Below are positions 13,001 to 23,174 of a stretch of 64,000 bases of DNA, in pieces. Numbering within the stretch: the first letter of the stretch is position 1; each line of letters begins with the position of its first letter. Source of the stretch: Blepharisma stoltei (lineage: Eukaryota; Ciliophora; Heterotrichea; Heterotrichida; Blepharismidae). The position numbers were made by a program, and so were the translations under genes. The notes beneath the pieces are model-generated. The model ran no database searches. It saw only the letters and a program-made list of their open reading frames with translations, and was not told the origin of the DNA. The DNA lies in NCBI GenBank assembly GCA_914767885.1, contig CAJZBQ010000002.1:992001-1056000 (forward strand), in the 5' to 3' direction.

Positions 13001-13114
13001 GTTTTCAAGAAGGATCTGACCTGAGAATAAAGAAAGATTAAGCTGGTCTGAGTTTAGATTTTCAACTCAGTCCCCGAGAATTGTGTTAAGGACTCGTGCT
13101 AGTGCTGAGTTCAT
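4061..13114 (-). CDS. VPS13: VPS13-family bridge-like lipid transfer protein
   Basis: VPS13 proteins are rod-like lipid channels at membrane contact sites. The start at 13114 gives a chorein N terminus: ILGDWVENLNSDQ (W is TGA), LSLFSGQILLENLSLK, FPFQITSGFFGKLFVKIPW. Later blocks include IKNLYIRFEDS, the SHR-BD/VAB region with SLVPRFIVSNYLGFRIHLRQ at about 6.8 kb, GVGLSIIDEKPSEVFYLSL at about 5.9 kb, and the C-terminal block FYKIIGSSDLLGNPMGL, GPKAFAQGVGKGFKSLVGN, GGFGSVSKITGSLYKVV followed by a PH-like end; stop at 4061. TGA reads as Trp in many places. The frame is interrupted by several IESs (one resolved at 4807-4879; others near 5980-6060, 6580-6660, 8040-8065, 8510-8590, 9690-9760, 12725-12745), a family A MITE (11758-12146) and a GC-rich retroelement (9066-9647). 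Not every junction was resolved, so exact length is unknown, roughly 2500-2700 aa. Confidence 0.9.
4807..4879 (-). other. IES, 73 bp, in VPS13
   Basis: This TA-bounded AT-rich segment puts a TAG after KITGSL. Removing it with one TA kept joins GGFGSVSKITGSL to YKVVKEVSGDPN, which is the expected continuous VPS13 C-terminal sequence. Confidence 0.75.
9066..9647 (-). mobile_element. GC-rich SINE-like insertion in VPS13, with 18-bp target duplication
   Basis: A perfect 18-bp direct repeat, TGACCTAGAATTTGACAT, lies at 9066-9083 and 9630-9647 and encloses GC-rich DNA unlike the surrounding AT-rich gene. The minus-strand end starts with TTAAAATGGCGACG, as in the copies at 19.8 and 25.1 kb, and contains the blocks ACCAATGAGGTTCCTC-like and GACCAGAAAATTTG, shared with the 56.2-kb copy. 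Removing one repeat plus the insert joins SVELWLPQN to MSNSRSKIANIY in frame. It encodes no protein that I recognise. The target duplication points to target-primed reverse transcription; a TA inside the repeat would also allow excision as an IES. Confidence 0.78.
11758..12146. mobile_element. MITE-like IES, family A, 389 bp, in VPS13
   Basis: The TA-bounded element carries the terminal motif CTCCGTGAGCGAACAAAA preceded by a C-run. Two direct copies lie at the left end and an inverted pair with a short loop at the right end. It interrupts the VPS13 frame after ...LHKYTKNYKNP. Removing it alone still leaves a TAA, so the eliminated segment may extend to about 11688, with the MITE sitting at one edge of an older IES. 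Confidence 0.8.
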
Positions 13115-13564
13115 ATTAGTTTTTAAATAACGCACAGTAAATAAAAAGGCTTAAATTTAATAATTTTTTTAGGATCTTGATAAGGTCATAAGTGGATAAC
13201 CACTGACAATCGCCTTGTCTTGGACAAAAAATGCCAGTCTCCTCGAAATCAATTGCACCGGTCCACCTGTTCCATCAGGCGCCCCTTATTCTGCTAACAC
13301 CGCAATTTTAACTCTGAGGATCTTCAAGGATTTTCTTGAACTTTATAAGAATTTCTTAAAAAATAATGCGAAAACCTATAATTTTGTTAGTAAAATATAA
13401 AAAATAAATTATATTTAAAAATATGTTTATATTATTATATGTAATATTTAGCATGATTTTACTTTAGGCATAAATAAATAATAAAGCTCAATTAATAAAA
13501 AATTTATTTTTATGCTAATTCTCTCGATCTTTATTTTTAACATTTAATAATTCCACATACCACC
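13115..13564. other. intergenic between VPS13 and DHHC gene starts
   Basis: The two large genes diverge from this region, so it should hold both promoters. A GC-richer patch at about 13200-13330 is open on both strands when TGA is Trp (minus strand: GAIDFEETGIFCPRQGDC and neighbours), but no family was recognised and no start codon is convincing. The rest is very AT-rich. Confidence 0.35.
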
Positions 13565-16025
13565 ATGGAAGACTGGGCGCCTTTCTACCAATTAATTACA
13601 GAAAACCGTTCAAAAGATATCGAATCCTCTTTACTTAATTACCACGAATCCCTCCAATACATTTCTGATGCCAATGGCTTCACCTTAATCCATTCCTGCG
13701 TTATCCACGAAAAGGAAGCAATTCTCGACTGCTTAATAAAACACGTACCTTTCCACATAGGAAAAATCTCTCCCAGACGCTAACAATGCCTTAATTTTAA
13801 ACTGAATAAATAAGCCTAACCGAGATGGCTACACTCCTTACCATCTTGCCATCACAAAAGGAAATTTAGTAACCTAAAACTAGACCATGGTTAAGTATTT
13901 AACCTTATCTGGCGCAGACATAGACATAAAAACCCCTCTAGGCCTTGGCCCAGTCCATTTGGCAGCCCAAGGCGATTTTGCAGACCTAGTTGCATATTTT
14001 GCGGAAATTGGCATATCACTGATGGACACAGACTCAAAACAGGCGACTCCTTTACATTTGGCAGCTTATATGGGAGCTTATTATTCTTCAGCTGTTTTGG
14101 TATCATTAAATGTCCCTTTTGATTCAAAGAATAGAGATGGGCATACTCCATTGCATTTAGCAGTTTTATCTGACAATGCTAGAATAGTGAGACTTTTGTT
14201 ACTAAAAGGTGCGTCTAGGAGCATAAAAGATGCAAAAGGAAGGACTCCTTTGCATATTTCGAAGGAAAGTGGACTTATTGATATTGTTGATATGCTGAAA
14301 CCTGAAGGGGTTTTAGCAAAATGTGGGTATAAGCCACTGTTAAGTCCTTATAAATATTCGGTGAGGCCGTTTATTATTTTGTGCACTTTGCTGCTGACAG
14401 TGTCGGTTTTGGCAATAGTTTTTTGTTCACAGTGTAAGGAATAGGTAGATCATACACTTGCGTGCTATAGCTTTGCGGCGAGTGCAATTTTTGTATTAAT
14501 AATGCTTGTGATAGTGTCAAATATTAACCCTGGATATTTGTTTAAGCTTAAAGGGGATAAACTTTCAGTAACTTTTATATTTAATTACAGTAAATGCATA
14601 AATTAATAGATTTTTTACCATTAATAATCAGCAATTAGATATATTTTTAATGATTTAGTATACTTACTCCTCCCATCCTTGATCGAACGATTGAATGTAA
14701 AAATTCCTAAAAAATTGGGGAAATTAACCCCCATCTTTGATCGAACGATTTTCATATCATGCAAATTTTTTATATATATAAAAAATATAATAGTTATCAA
14801 AAGCTTGGGAAGATGTACATAATGAAGTTGTTTTCAGAGACTTTGAGACGACAGAAAGCTTCGAATCAACCATTCGAAGTGATTTAATCATCAACCTAGG
14901 CTTAAAAACTCAATAATCTAATAAAATAGAGATTCTTTAAAATTTAAAAAAACAAATTTAATTTAATAAGGAACAAATTAAAATTTATACCGTTTTAAAG
15001 GGGTAACTAATAAATTAAAATATAAAAAATTGGTAGTTTTATGAAATTAATTCAATTTTTTGCTGTAAAAATAATTATTAAATCTCTTAACCCTCTTATT
15101 TAAAAGTAAATAAAAAAAAATATATATATATATATATATTTAATATATAAAATTTTTTCCCAAAAAAATTTTTTTTAGCCCCATCCTTGATCGAACGATG
15201 GCGAGTCGTTCGATCAAGGATGGGGGGGACTTAGAGACTGTATCAAGATCACAATTATAATGAAATTTGTCCTGATTGTATAATATTAAGGCCGCCAAGA
15301 TCTAGACATTGCCACTATTGTGAGAGATGTGTGTCAAAATTCGACCATCATTGCCAATGGGTAAATAATTGTATTGGCTCAAGGTAAATTTTATATAGAA
15401 ATCTTGGCTGGTTTTATGGATTTATATGGTCGTTGTGAATTTCTGACTTTTTATTGCTGTATATATGCAGTCATGCTTTTGTGTTTGGAAGTAAACAGGG
15501 AGGTGAGATTGAAAAGTTGCCTTATTTTGAGTCAGATTTTATAGCGGGGCTACTTGGAGCTCTTGGACTTTTAGGAATTTTTCCTATTAGTTTATTTTGG
15601 TACAGGATATATGTACTTTTTTCAGTCTTTTTTTGGATTTTTCTCTTAAATTATCCTTTTTTATTAATAAAAATTTTAATATAATGAAATACACTATATA
15701 GCACTTTTTTTTGGCTGGAACTTGAGCCAAAAAACCCCCGTGCTACATGGTGTATTTCACAATATTATTTTTAAATCATAAAAAACTCAGTTATTTAGTT
15801 GTAATTCAAACAAAAAATTTTTGTATTAATAAAACTACAAGCGAGCAGTTTTCTAAAGGTGCCTCCAAAGATAAAACAAATGAAAATAAAAATTGCTGGC
15901 TATCTAATTTCTATTTAATGTGTTGCAATGAAGGAGAAGGAAGCTATAAGCATGGAGCGAAATCTTTTTCAAGCACAAATTCCAAAGCAAGTGACTATCA
16001 AATGATGTTTGAAGAATCGACATAA
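13565..16025 (+). CDS. ankyrin-repeat DHHC palmitoyltransferase
   Basis: This is a ZDHHC17/13 (HIP14)-type S-acyltransferase that attaches palmitate to protein cysteines at internal membranes. The N-terminal half has ankyrin repeats ([64 protein letters not shown]), then transmembrane segments, the zinc/catalytic core [18 protein letters not shown]...[13 protein letters not shown], more membrane segments and a TTSE motif (TTxE) before a polar tail. Introns are 13745-13760, 13869-13883, 14434-14448, 14568-15234 (which holds IESs) and 15384-15398. IESs are 13781-13816, 14578-14662, 14665-15231 and 15682-15764. Removing all of these leaves 538 codons including TAA, an exact multiple of three. 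TGA encodes Trp in FIWSLWISDF. A truncated second copy lies at 28.8-30.0 kb and is the empty site for the MITE. Confidence 0.92.
13781..13816 (+). other. very short IES, 36 bp, in the DHHC gene
   Basis: The segment is flanked by the direct repeat TAAC. With the preceding 16-nt intron (13745-13760, gtacctttccacatag) removed, deletion of these 36 bp joins SLPDAN to [11 protein letters not shown], a normal ankyrin repeat. It has no splice-site ends. Confidence 0.72.
14568..15234 (+). other. 15-nt intron interrupted by two IESs
   Basis: The intron starts GTAACTTTTA and ends CTTAG. An 85-bp TA-bounded IES (14578-14662) and the family B MITE (14665-15231) separate the halves by only three bases of intron. 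Removing both gives GTAACTTTTACTTAG, exactly 15 nt, and joins KLS to [15 protein letters not shown]. In the duplicate at 29.1 kb the same intron reads GTCACTTTTACCTAG after removal of one 83-bp IES, and the MITE is absent. Confidence 0.75.
14665..15231. mobile_element. MITE-like IES, family B, 567 bp
   Basis: The left end has two direct copies of the ATCCTTGATCGAACGA motif about 55 bp apart, and the right end has an inverted pair separated by a few bases. TA flanks both ends. The duplicated gene at 29.2 kb has the uninterrupted sequence at this site (tatacctagaacctg), which fixes the boundaries. The interior is in the opposite orientation to the copies at 2.9 and 62.6 kb. Confidence 0.85.
15682..15764. 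other. palindromic IES, 83 bp, in the DHHC gene
   Basis: The segment is an imperfect inverted repeat over almost its whole length (arms TGAAATACAC.../...GTGTATTTCA with a centre around 15723). TA lies at both edges. Deletion joins ...LLIKIL to [18 protein letters not shown] in frame and leads into the conserved TTxE region. The paralogue near 29.73 kb lacks it. Confidence 0.78.
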
Positions 16026-16065
16026 ATTTATTAAATGCTAAAATTGTTTAATAACTAAAAAAACT

Positions 16066-16855
16066 TACTCCCCCCCCCTTTAAATTGGAACAAAACATCG
16101 GTAAAATTTCCACTTTTTTGGTAAATTAACCCCCCTTTAAATTGGAACAAAATTTAATTTTATAATAAAAAATTATATATAATTTTTATCTAAAAGTTTT
16201 GATGTAAGTTAAATGTTTTTTCTTAACTAAAATTAAAAATTTATTTATATCTTTTTAAAGAAAAAAGTATAAAGAACATCTTATTTAAATAAATTTATTA
16301 TCCTTAATTGCGAAATTTTAAAAAAAAAATTCATTTTTTTTTTTAAAAATTTTCAAAAAAAATTTTTGTTTTTTTTGATAAAAATGATATTTTTTTTATT
16401 TGGATAGTTTTGATATAAATTCAATAGGAATTCTTTATAAAATTTCAAAAATTTACTTATTTCTTGCTTTATTTTAAAGAATAGAGTATAAATAATATCT
16501 TATTTAAACAAAATTAGCACTTTGATCGATAAATTTTCTAAAAATTTTTTTTATCAATAAAAATAATAATTTTTGTGTAAATAAATTTTGATACCAATTA
16601 ATAGTGGCGTATTAACTAATAATGAAAATTTAGTTATATCTTGCTTTATTTTAAAGGATAAAGAATAAATAGCATTTTATTAAACAAATTTATAGATCTA
16701 ATTCGATAAGTTTTTTGAAATTTTTTTTTTTTAAATTTTTATATATAATTTTTTTTTATAAAAAATTTTATATTGATATTTTTTTTTAAACAATAAAATT
16801 AACCCCCCTTTAAATTGGAACAAAATTTTTAGTTCCAATTTAAAGGGGGGGGAGT
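16066..16855. mobile_element. MITE-like element, family C, 790 bp
   Basis: The terminal motif is TTTAAATTGGAACAAAA after a C-run; two direct copies are at the left end and an inverted pair at the right, with TA at both edges. It lies between the stop codons of the convergent DHHC and ABCG genes. The paralogous region at about 30.0 kb reads straight through (aaaagcttagctatt), so the site without the element is known. The interior is very AT-rich with repeated short blocks around 16.2-16.7 kb. Confidence 0.83.
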
Positions 16856-16878
16856 TAGCCATTTATGAATACTTATAG

Positions 16879-19800
16879 TTAGGATCTTCTATTACGGGTC
16901 TGTAATTTCAATATAAAAAATGCAATCAGCCTGACACAAGTGCTTAAAACAATAAGTCCAACAATTCCTTGCCATTGCTGATCAGACCATCCTAAGTCTT
17001 CTAATGGGTCACATTCTGTATCACAATCTTTTTCCCAATCGGTATATTCATTAACAGTATATCCTTGAAAAACCCACTTAAAAGGCTAAATAAATCTTAC
17101 AGTGATATAAGTAATCCATCTCCAACTGATAGGAATTGAGTTTATCTTTACATTTTCTCCTCCAAATGCTTGCAAAGGAAATAAAACAATTGTACTAAAG
17201 GCATGAGCTGCTTCTACAGTCGAAAATAAAAACCCAGTGATATAGCCAAAGCCCATACCGCATTGTAGTGCCATGACATAAATGCAGTAAAATATCATAA
17301 ATTTTGACCCATCATGGAGGTTTAACCCTAGGCTGAAATACACTATAACATTAGTAAGAATGGCAGCTACAAAGGTTCATGGCAAATCAATAATATTCTT
17401 AGATAAGAAATACGACCATGCTCCATAGAGCCCTTCATCATGTTCTTTTAAAAAGACTGCTCTTTCCATATAATCTAAATAAATTTTACAGTTCATTATG
17501 ACTGACCCATTTCCATTCATTATTGGCCAGATAGCAAGCATATAAAGGACTCCATTGATATTTTGTATAGCTTTTTCTCCATTGCCTAAGTCATTGAAAA
17601 TTAAAGCTATCAAAATTCCTATCAATAGAGACATCATAAGCCTTAGTTTTAGCGCAAATCTGTTCTTCGCTGAAGTCTTGACCGATCTTCTAACTCCCCC
17701 CCTCCGTGAGTGACAAAGAAATTAGAAAAATCCCTATTTTTTGCCCAAAAGCCCACCCTCCGTAAGCGAACAAAAAATTTTTTTATGGAAAACATTTTGA
17801 TATATAAGTAATTAGTATCATAAAATCTCGAGCTAATGCTGTTTAAATTTAAAAAAATTGCCTTTTAAAACATAAATTTTACATATTACATTAATATTTG
17901 CTTTCCAATTTTCGAGAAGTGGGATTTTTTTAAATTTCAAAACAATTTTTTTCTTTAAAATTTTATATATAAATTTTTTAAAAAAAAAACCTCTTAGTGA
18001 GCGAACACAATTTTTTTTTTATTCGCTCACGGAGGGGGAGTAAGTAGCTCAAAGAACTCAACCCAATAATTTGGATGATAACTTTCTATCTCATGCAGCT
18101 GAGTAAGTTCATATTTTGTCTCTGTGTCTTTCACATGGTTTTCTTTATAGCTTTCAACAAACAAGTCAAGCTTGCCTTGCTCCTCTTCAGTAATCTCGTG
18201 TCTATTTGTTATATGGAGTATTCTCATATAGTAATCGGCTGGATTTACTTGTTTTGGACATTTGTATCCGAGCTCTGCGAAATATTTTCTTGATTTATCG
18301 CATGGACCATGATAAACTACGTTTCCTTCAGCAAGAAGCAGTAATTTATCAAATTTTTTAAAGACATTGGAACTTGGTTGGTGGATTGTGGAAATAATTG
18401 TTCTGCCTTTAGCGGCTTGCTTTAAAAGTAAATCGACTACAACTCCTGCATTATAACTGTCTAGACCCGAAGTCGGTTCGTCTAACATAATAATGCAAGG
18501 ATCAGACATAAGCTCGATTCCTATGCAAACCCTCTTTTTTTCTCCACCAGAAATTCCTTTGATCATTGTATTGCCAATCAGATTATCAGCAATTCTTGCA
18601 ATGTTGAGGTCGTTCAGAATTTCCTCGACCTTTGCAAGTCTTTCATTATCTGTACCAGGGCGTCTTAGCTTAGCGTAAAACTCTAACTCCCTCCCCCCTC
18701 CGTGAGTGAACAAAAAAATTGCGGAGGGGGGTTAATTTTTTATTTTTAAAAATAATTTATTATGAATTTTATAGAATTTTTTTTTCGATATTTAAAAAAA
18801 ATCCTAATTCGCAAAAATTGGAAAGCAAATATTAATTTAATTTATAAAATTTATGTTTAAAAAAGGAAATTCGTTTAAAATTAAACAGAATTAGCATTAG
18901 ATTTCATTATACTTAGTCTTAGTCTGAGTCTTAGTTAAATTTATAGAGTAGCTCCCGGCCAGGACCGAAGGTCCTTTTCTTTCACCTTTTGGACGCCTCG
19001 CTTGCTTTCCTTGCCCTGCTCCCAGTGTGCCCCTAACTCACCCCCCTCGAAGTTCGACCAAGATTTTTTTGGTCGAACTTCGAGGGGGTTTAGAAAAATT
19101 TGTTTAAAAACAATTATATAGAAATTTTTTTATATAGTTTAGTAGTTAAAAACAAAAATATTTATCATATTCTTCTGTATGGTTGAGAGGGTGTAAGGGT
19201 TAGAAAAAATAGTCCAAGATGGTTTTTGTAACGCTTTTTTAGAACTTGAATACAAAAATCGCAAGCTCATCCCCACATAGTTTAAAATTTTTGAAAAATT
19301 GCTTATTTTCCTAGTAAATTTATATAGGTCTTGGTCGAACTTTGAGGGGGGGTTAATTTTCCAAAAAAATAGGAATTTTCCCTATATCTTGGTCGAACTT
19401 CGAGGGGGGGGGAGTAAGTGCCACAGGCTACCACTCAGCTCCTTCCGGTCATGGGGCTTGGCCATGCTATCCCGGAAGTAGGCGGGACTGGGCCACCGTG
19501 CTTCACGTCGCCAGACTAGGGTTAGAGCTAAGGATTAACTCCTTAGCTCTTGTCGGCTCCTGCCATGCCCTCCTAATTGGCACTAGAGGAAAAACCATTT
19601 TTGCCCGTGTCCTATCGGGACGACCCTAGGATCGTCGTTGCTGGACTGGGAGGGAAACCTAGCCGGACACAAACTACCAGTACCCATTCCAGACCTTTCC
19701 CTGGGCGGATTGGCTTCAGGCCGCAGCAAGGTCCCCAATCTCGCCTCAGTTCCGGGAGAGGACGGGTCGGTGTCGTCGCCATTTTATTTGTGCTAGATTT

Positions 19801-20348
19801 CATTATACTAATTATCACTTATATGTCAAAATTTTTTCTATAAGAGTGGATTTTTGGGCAAAAAATAGCGATTTTTCTAATGGTTTTGTTCACTCACGGA
19901 GGGGGGGGAGTAAGCAATCTCTTGGAGTCAAAACTGGGAGTAAAACATCATCTTGGGTAACATAGGCTGCGTACTTACTTATATTGAATTCTTTGGCATC
20001 TTTACCATTCGCAAAAATAGACCCAGTCATTTCTGCTTTATTTCCGCTCCTTACTCTATTTGCCAAAATATTCAAAAGTGAAGTTTTGCCTGAGCCTGAT
20101 GCACCCATAATAGCCAAAAACTCTCCAGGATTTGCATGTCCAGAAACACTTTTCAAGATATGCATTCTTTTACCCTCAGCAGACGCATAATAATTTACAT
20201 CTTCCCACGAAAGCTGTACATAGCGATGAAGTTGATCATCAGCTTGCAAGTGAATTTTCTCATCTTTCCCATTAGTATGGCTCTCAGATGAGTAGTTTTC
20301 ACTTGGGCTTTCTTCGCTTTCTTTTGGGGAAATTTTGTTAGCAATCAT
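16879..20348 (-). CDS. ABCG (white-type) half-transporter, copy 1
   Basis: ABCG half-transporters have one N-terminal ATPase domain and one membrane domain and work as dimers to move lipids or other hydrophobic compounds. Seen here: Walker A GASGSGKTSLLNIL, signature ISGGEKKRVCIGIEL, Walker B/D-loop CIIMLDEPTSGLDS and H-loop STIHQPS, then LLIGILIALIFNDLGNG, SYFLSKNIIDLPW (W is TGA) and later membrane helices. A 15-nt intron lies at 17086-17100. Two MITE-type IESs (17691-18040 and 18684-19910) break the frame; removing them and the intron leaves 626 codons including TAA, 625 aa, an exact frame. The junctions read DCL-EFYAKLRR and FFELL-RRSVKTSAKNR, matching the paralogues. It converges on the DHHC gene and appears functional. 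Confidence 0.9.
17691..18040. mobile_element. MITE-like IES, family A, 350 bp, in ABCG copy 1
   Basis: The element is TA-bounded with the CTCCGTGAG(C/T)GAACAAA motif, direct pair at the left end and inverted pair at the right end. Several motif copies have small changes. Removal restores the reading frame between the ATPase and membrane domains. Confidence 0.83.
18914..19809 (-). mobile_element. GC-rich SINE-like insertion with 16-bp target duplication
   Basis: The minus strand begins ATAAAATGGCGACGACACC and is GC-rich, in contrast to the host MITE. The block AAACCTAGCCGGACAC is shared (as its complement) with the VPS13 insertion. It has no long ORF with a known domain. Without the nested MITE D it is about 500 bp. 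Confidence 0.72.
19034..19414. mobile_element. MITE-like element, family D, 381 bp
   Basis: The terminal motif is TCGAAGTTCGACCAAGA next to a C-run. The left end is an inverted pair; the right end is a direct pair about 55 bp apart. TA flanks both edges, and removal gives an uninterrupted SINE-like sequence (gtgcccctaagtgcc). This is the only full family D copy in the window. Confidence 0.78.
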
Positions 20349-20418
20349 TATATTTCATTTTAAGGGTTGTTGAGCTTTTGAGCTATTACGTCATAAATGT
20401 ATAAACAGAAATTTTTTT

Positions 20419-20689
20419 ATTCCCCCATCAGTGAGCGTGCAAAAGCATTTTTCTCGCTCACGGAGAGTTAATTTTTTTGTTATAAATATATAAATTTGAT
20501 AGAAATTTTTTTTTCGAATTTTAAAAAATCCCAATTAAATTATGTTTTAAATACAACTTGTTTAAAATTTATAGAGATTTATTATAATAATTATCGCTTA
20601 TATAGATAGAAAAAATTTTTTTTCATAAAAAATTTTTTGTTCACTCACTGAGGGCACTTTTTTTCCCAAAATCGTTTACGAAGGGGAGT
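20419..20689. mobile_element. degenerate family A MITE upstream of ABCG copy 1
   Basis: The right edge ends ggggagtta and internal motifs resemble CAGTGAGCG and TTCACTCACTGAGGG, with several substitutions. It sits 70 bp upstream of the ABCG start in the intergenic region. The left TA is a best guess. Confidence 0.55.
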
Positions 20690-20890
20690 TAGTCTTATGC
20701 TTTTTTTTTTACAGGAACTTAAGAGATTTTAATTTAATTTTATTATTTGTCTCCATTTATAAATTATTGACAATAAGATAAAATAATATGCGAAAGCGCA
20801 TACTCGCTATTGTTTATTTAAGAGAAAAACGCATGAATATTCAAATTAATTGTAAAGTTATTTTTAAAACTTTGAATTTAAAATTCATAT

Positions 20891-23174
20891 TTAAGATCTT
20901 TTATTCCGAGTTTGTAATTTCAATATAAAATAAGCAATCAACCTGACACTAGTACTTAAGACAATAATTCCAATAATCCCTTGCCATTGTTGATCAGACC
21001 ATCCTAAATCTCCTAATGGATCACATTCTGTGTCACAATCTTTTTCCCAATCTGTGTATTCATTAACAGTAAATGCTTGAAAAACCCACTTAAAAGGCTA
21101 AATAAATGTTACAGTAATATAAGTAATCCATCTCCAACTGATAGGAATTGAGTTTATTTTCACATTTTCTCCTCCAAATGCAGTTAATGGAAATAGAAGA
21201 ACACTACTAAAGGCATGAGCTGCTTCTACTGTGGTAAATAAGAACCCAGTTATATAGCCAAAACCCATCCCACATTGTAATGCCATAATATAAATACAAT
21301 AAAAAATAATAAATTTTGACCCATCATGGAGATTTAACCCTAACTCCCCCCCCCCCCTCCGTGAGCGAACAAAACCATTAGAAAAATCGCCATTTTTTTG
21401 ACCAAAAACCCACCCTCCGTGAGTGAACAAAAATTTTTTTTAATAGAAAAAATTTTAATGGGAAAAAAATTTTGATATATAAGTGATAATTAGTATAATG
21501 AAATCTAGAGCTAATTCTGTTTAATTTTAAACAAATTGCGTTTTAAAAAAACATAAATTTTGCAAATTAAATTAATATTTGCTTCCCAATTTTTGCAAAT
21601 TAGGATTTTTTTAAATTTCGAAAAAAATATTTTTTATAAAATTTATATATAAATTTTTTTTAAAAAAAAAAATTAACCCCCTCCGTGAGCGAACAAAATT
21701 TTTTTGTTCGCTCACGGAGGGGGGGGGGGAGTAAGCTGAAATAAGCAATTACTCCAGTAAGGATCCCAGAAACCATGGTCCAAGGTATATCTATCATATT
21801 TTTAGATAAAAAATATGACCAGTCCCCATATAAGCCTTCATCATGCTCTTTCAAAAAGACTGCTCTTTCCATATAATCTAAATAACTGTTACAATTCATA
21901 ATAACTGACCCATTCCCACTCATTACTGGCCATATAGAAAGCATATAAAGGACTCCATTGATATTTTGTATAGCTTTTTCACCATTGCCTAAGTCATTGA
22001 AAATTAAAGCTATCAAAATTCCTATCAAAAGAGCCATTAGAAGACGGAGTTTTAAGGAAAGCCGATTTTTGGCTGATGTCTTGGCTGATCTTTTGAGCAA
22101 CTCAAAAAATTCGACCCAGCAGTTTGGACGATAAGTCCCTATTTCTTGTAGCTGAGAAAGCTCATATTTTGACTCGGCATCTTTTACGTAATTTTCCTTA
22201 TAACTTTCAACAAACAAATCTAGCTTGTTTTGCTCCTCATCTGTAATTTCATGTCTATTTGTTATGTGGAGTATTCTCATATAGTAATCAGCTGGATTTA
22301 CTTGTTTTGGACATTTATATCCAAGCTCTGCGAAATATTTTCTTGATTTGTCGCAGGGGCCATGATAAACTACGTTTCCTTCAGAAAGGAGCATTAGCTT
22401 ATCAAATTTTTTGAAAACATTGGAACTTGGCTGGTGGATTGTGGAAATAATTGTTCTGCCTTTAGCGGCTTGCTTTAATAGTAAATCGATAACAATTCCT
22501 GCATTATAACTGTCTAGACCCGAAGTCGGTTCGTCTAGCATAATAATGCAAGGATCAGACATAAGCTCGATTCCTATGCAGACTCTCTTCTTTTCTCCAC
22601 CAGAAATCCCTTTGATTATTGCGTTACCTATCAAATTATCAGCAATTCCTGCAATATTGAGGTCGCTAAGAATTTTTTCTACCTTTGCATATCTTTCTTT
22701 ATCTGTTCCAGGGCATCTTAGCTTAGCATAAAACATTAGGCAATCTCTTGGAGTCAATGCAGGCAGTAAAACATCGTCTTGGGTTACATAGGCTGCATAC
22801 TTACTTATATTGAATTCTCTTGCATCTTTACCATTTGCGGAGATTATTCCTGTCATTTCAGCTTTATTTCCACTTCTTACTCTATTTGCCAAGATGTTCA
22901 ATAATGTAGTTTTTCCTGAGCCAGATGCACCCATAATAGCTAAAAACTCTCCAGGATTTGCATATCCAGAGACGCTTTTTAAGATATGCAGAGTTTTGCC
23001 TTTCGTGGTCGCATAATAATTAACATCATCCCATGAAAGCTGTACATAGCGATGAAGTTGGTCATCAGTTTGCAAGCAAATTTTCTCATATTTTTCACTA
23101 TTTTGGCTCTCAGAAATGTAAAATTCTCTTGGGCTTCCTTCGCTTTCTTTGGGAGAAATAGTAATCTCTATCAT
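20891..23174 (-). CDS. ABCG half-transporter, copy 2
   Basis: This has the same architecture as copy 1: GASGSGKTTLLNIL Walker A, ISGGEKKRVCIGIEL signature, DEPTSGLDS, STIHQPS, then a membrane domain with IDIPWTMVSGILTGVIAYFS. Here the Trp in IDIPW is TGG, which is the comparison that identifies TGA as Trp in the other copies. The 15-nt intron is 21098-21112 and a family A MITE (21341-21731) splits VIAYFS from LGLNLHDGSKF. Removing both leaves 626 codons including TAA, 625 aa. It is the best reference copy of the array because only one IES interrupts it. Confidence 0.92.
21341..21731. mobile_element. MITE-like IES, family A, 391 bp, in ABCG copy 2
   Basis: The element is TA-bounded and almost identical in motif and interior to the VPS13 copy at 11.76-12.15 kb. 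It has two direct CTCCGTGAGCGAACAAAA copies at the left and an inverted pair at the right. Its excision rejoins the sixth-helix region of the transporter exactly. Confidence 0.88.

Larger units (their letters stand above)
18684..19910. mobile_element. composite IES in ABCG copy 1: MITE A containing a SINE-like element containing MITE D
   Basis: The outer element is a family A MITE whose ends lie at 18684 and 19910. It is split by a GC-rich insertion (18914-19809) flanked by the direct repeat TAGATTTCATTATACT at 18898-18913 and 19794-19809, and that insertion is itself split by a family D MITE (19034-19414). Removing the whole 1227 bp with one TA joins the ABCG frame exactly at DCL-EFYAKLR. 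Confidence 0.82.

Noticed and set aside
19577-19843. 88- and 68-codon ORFs on both strands
   Set aside because: These are inside the SINE-like element nested in the ABCG IES, with no protein similarity recognised.
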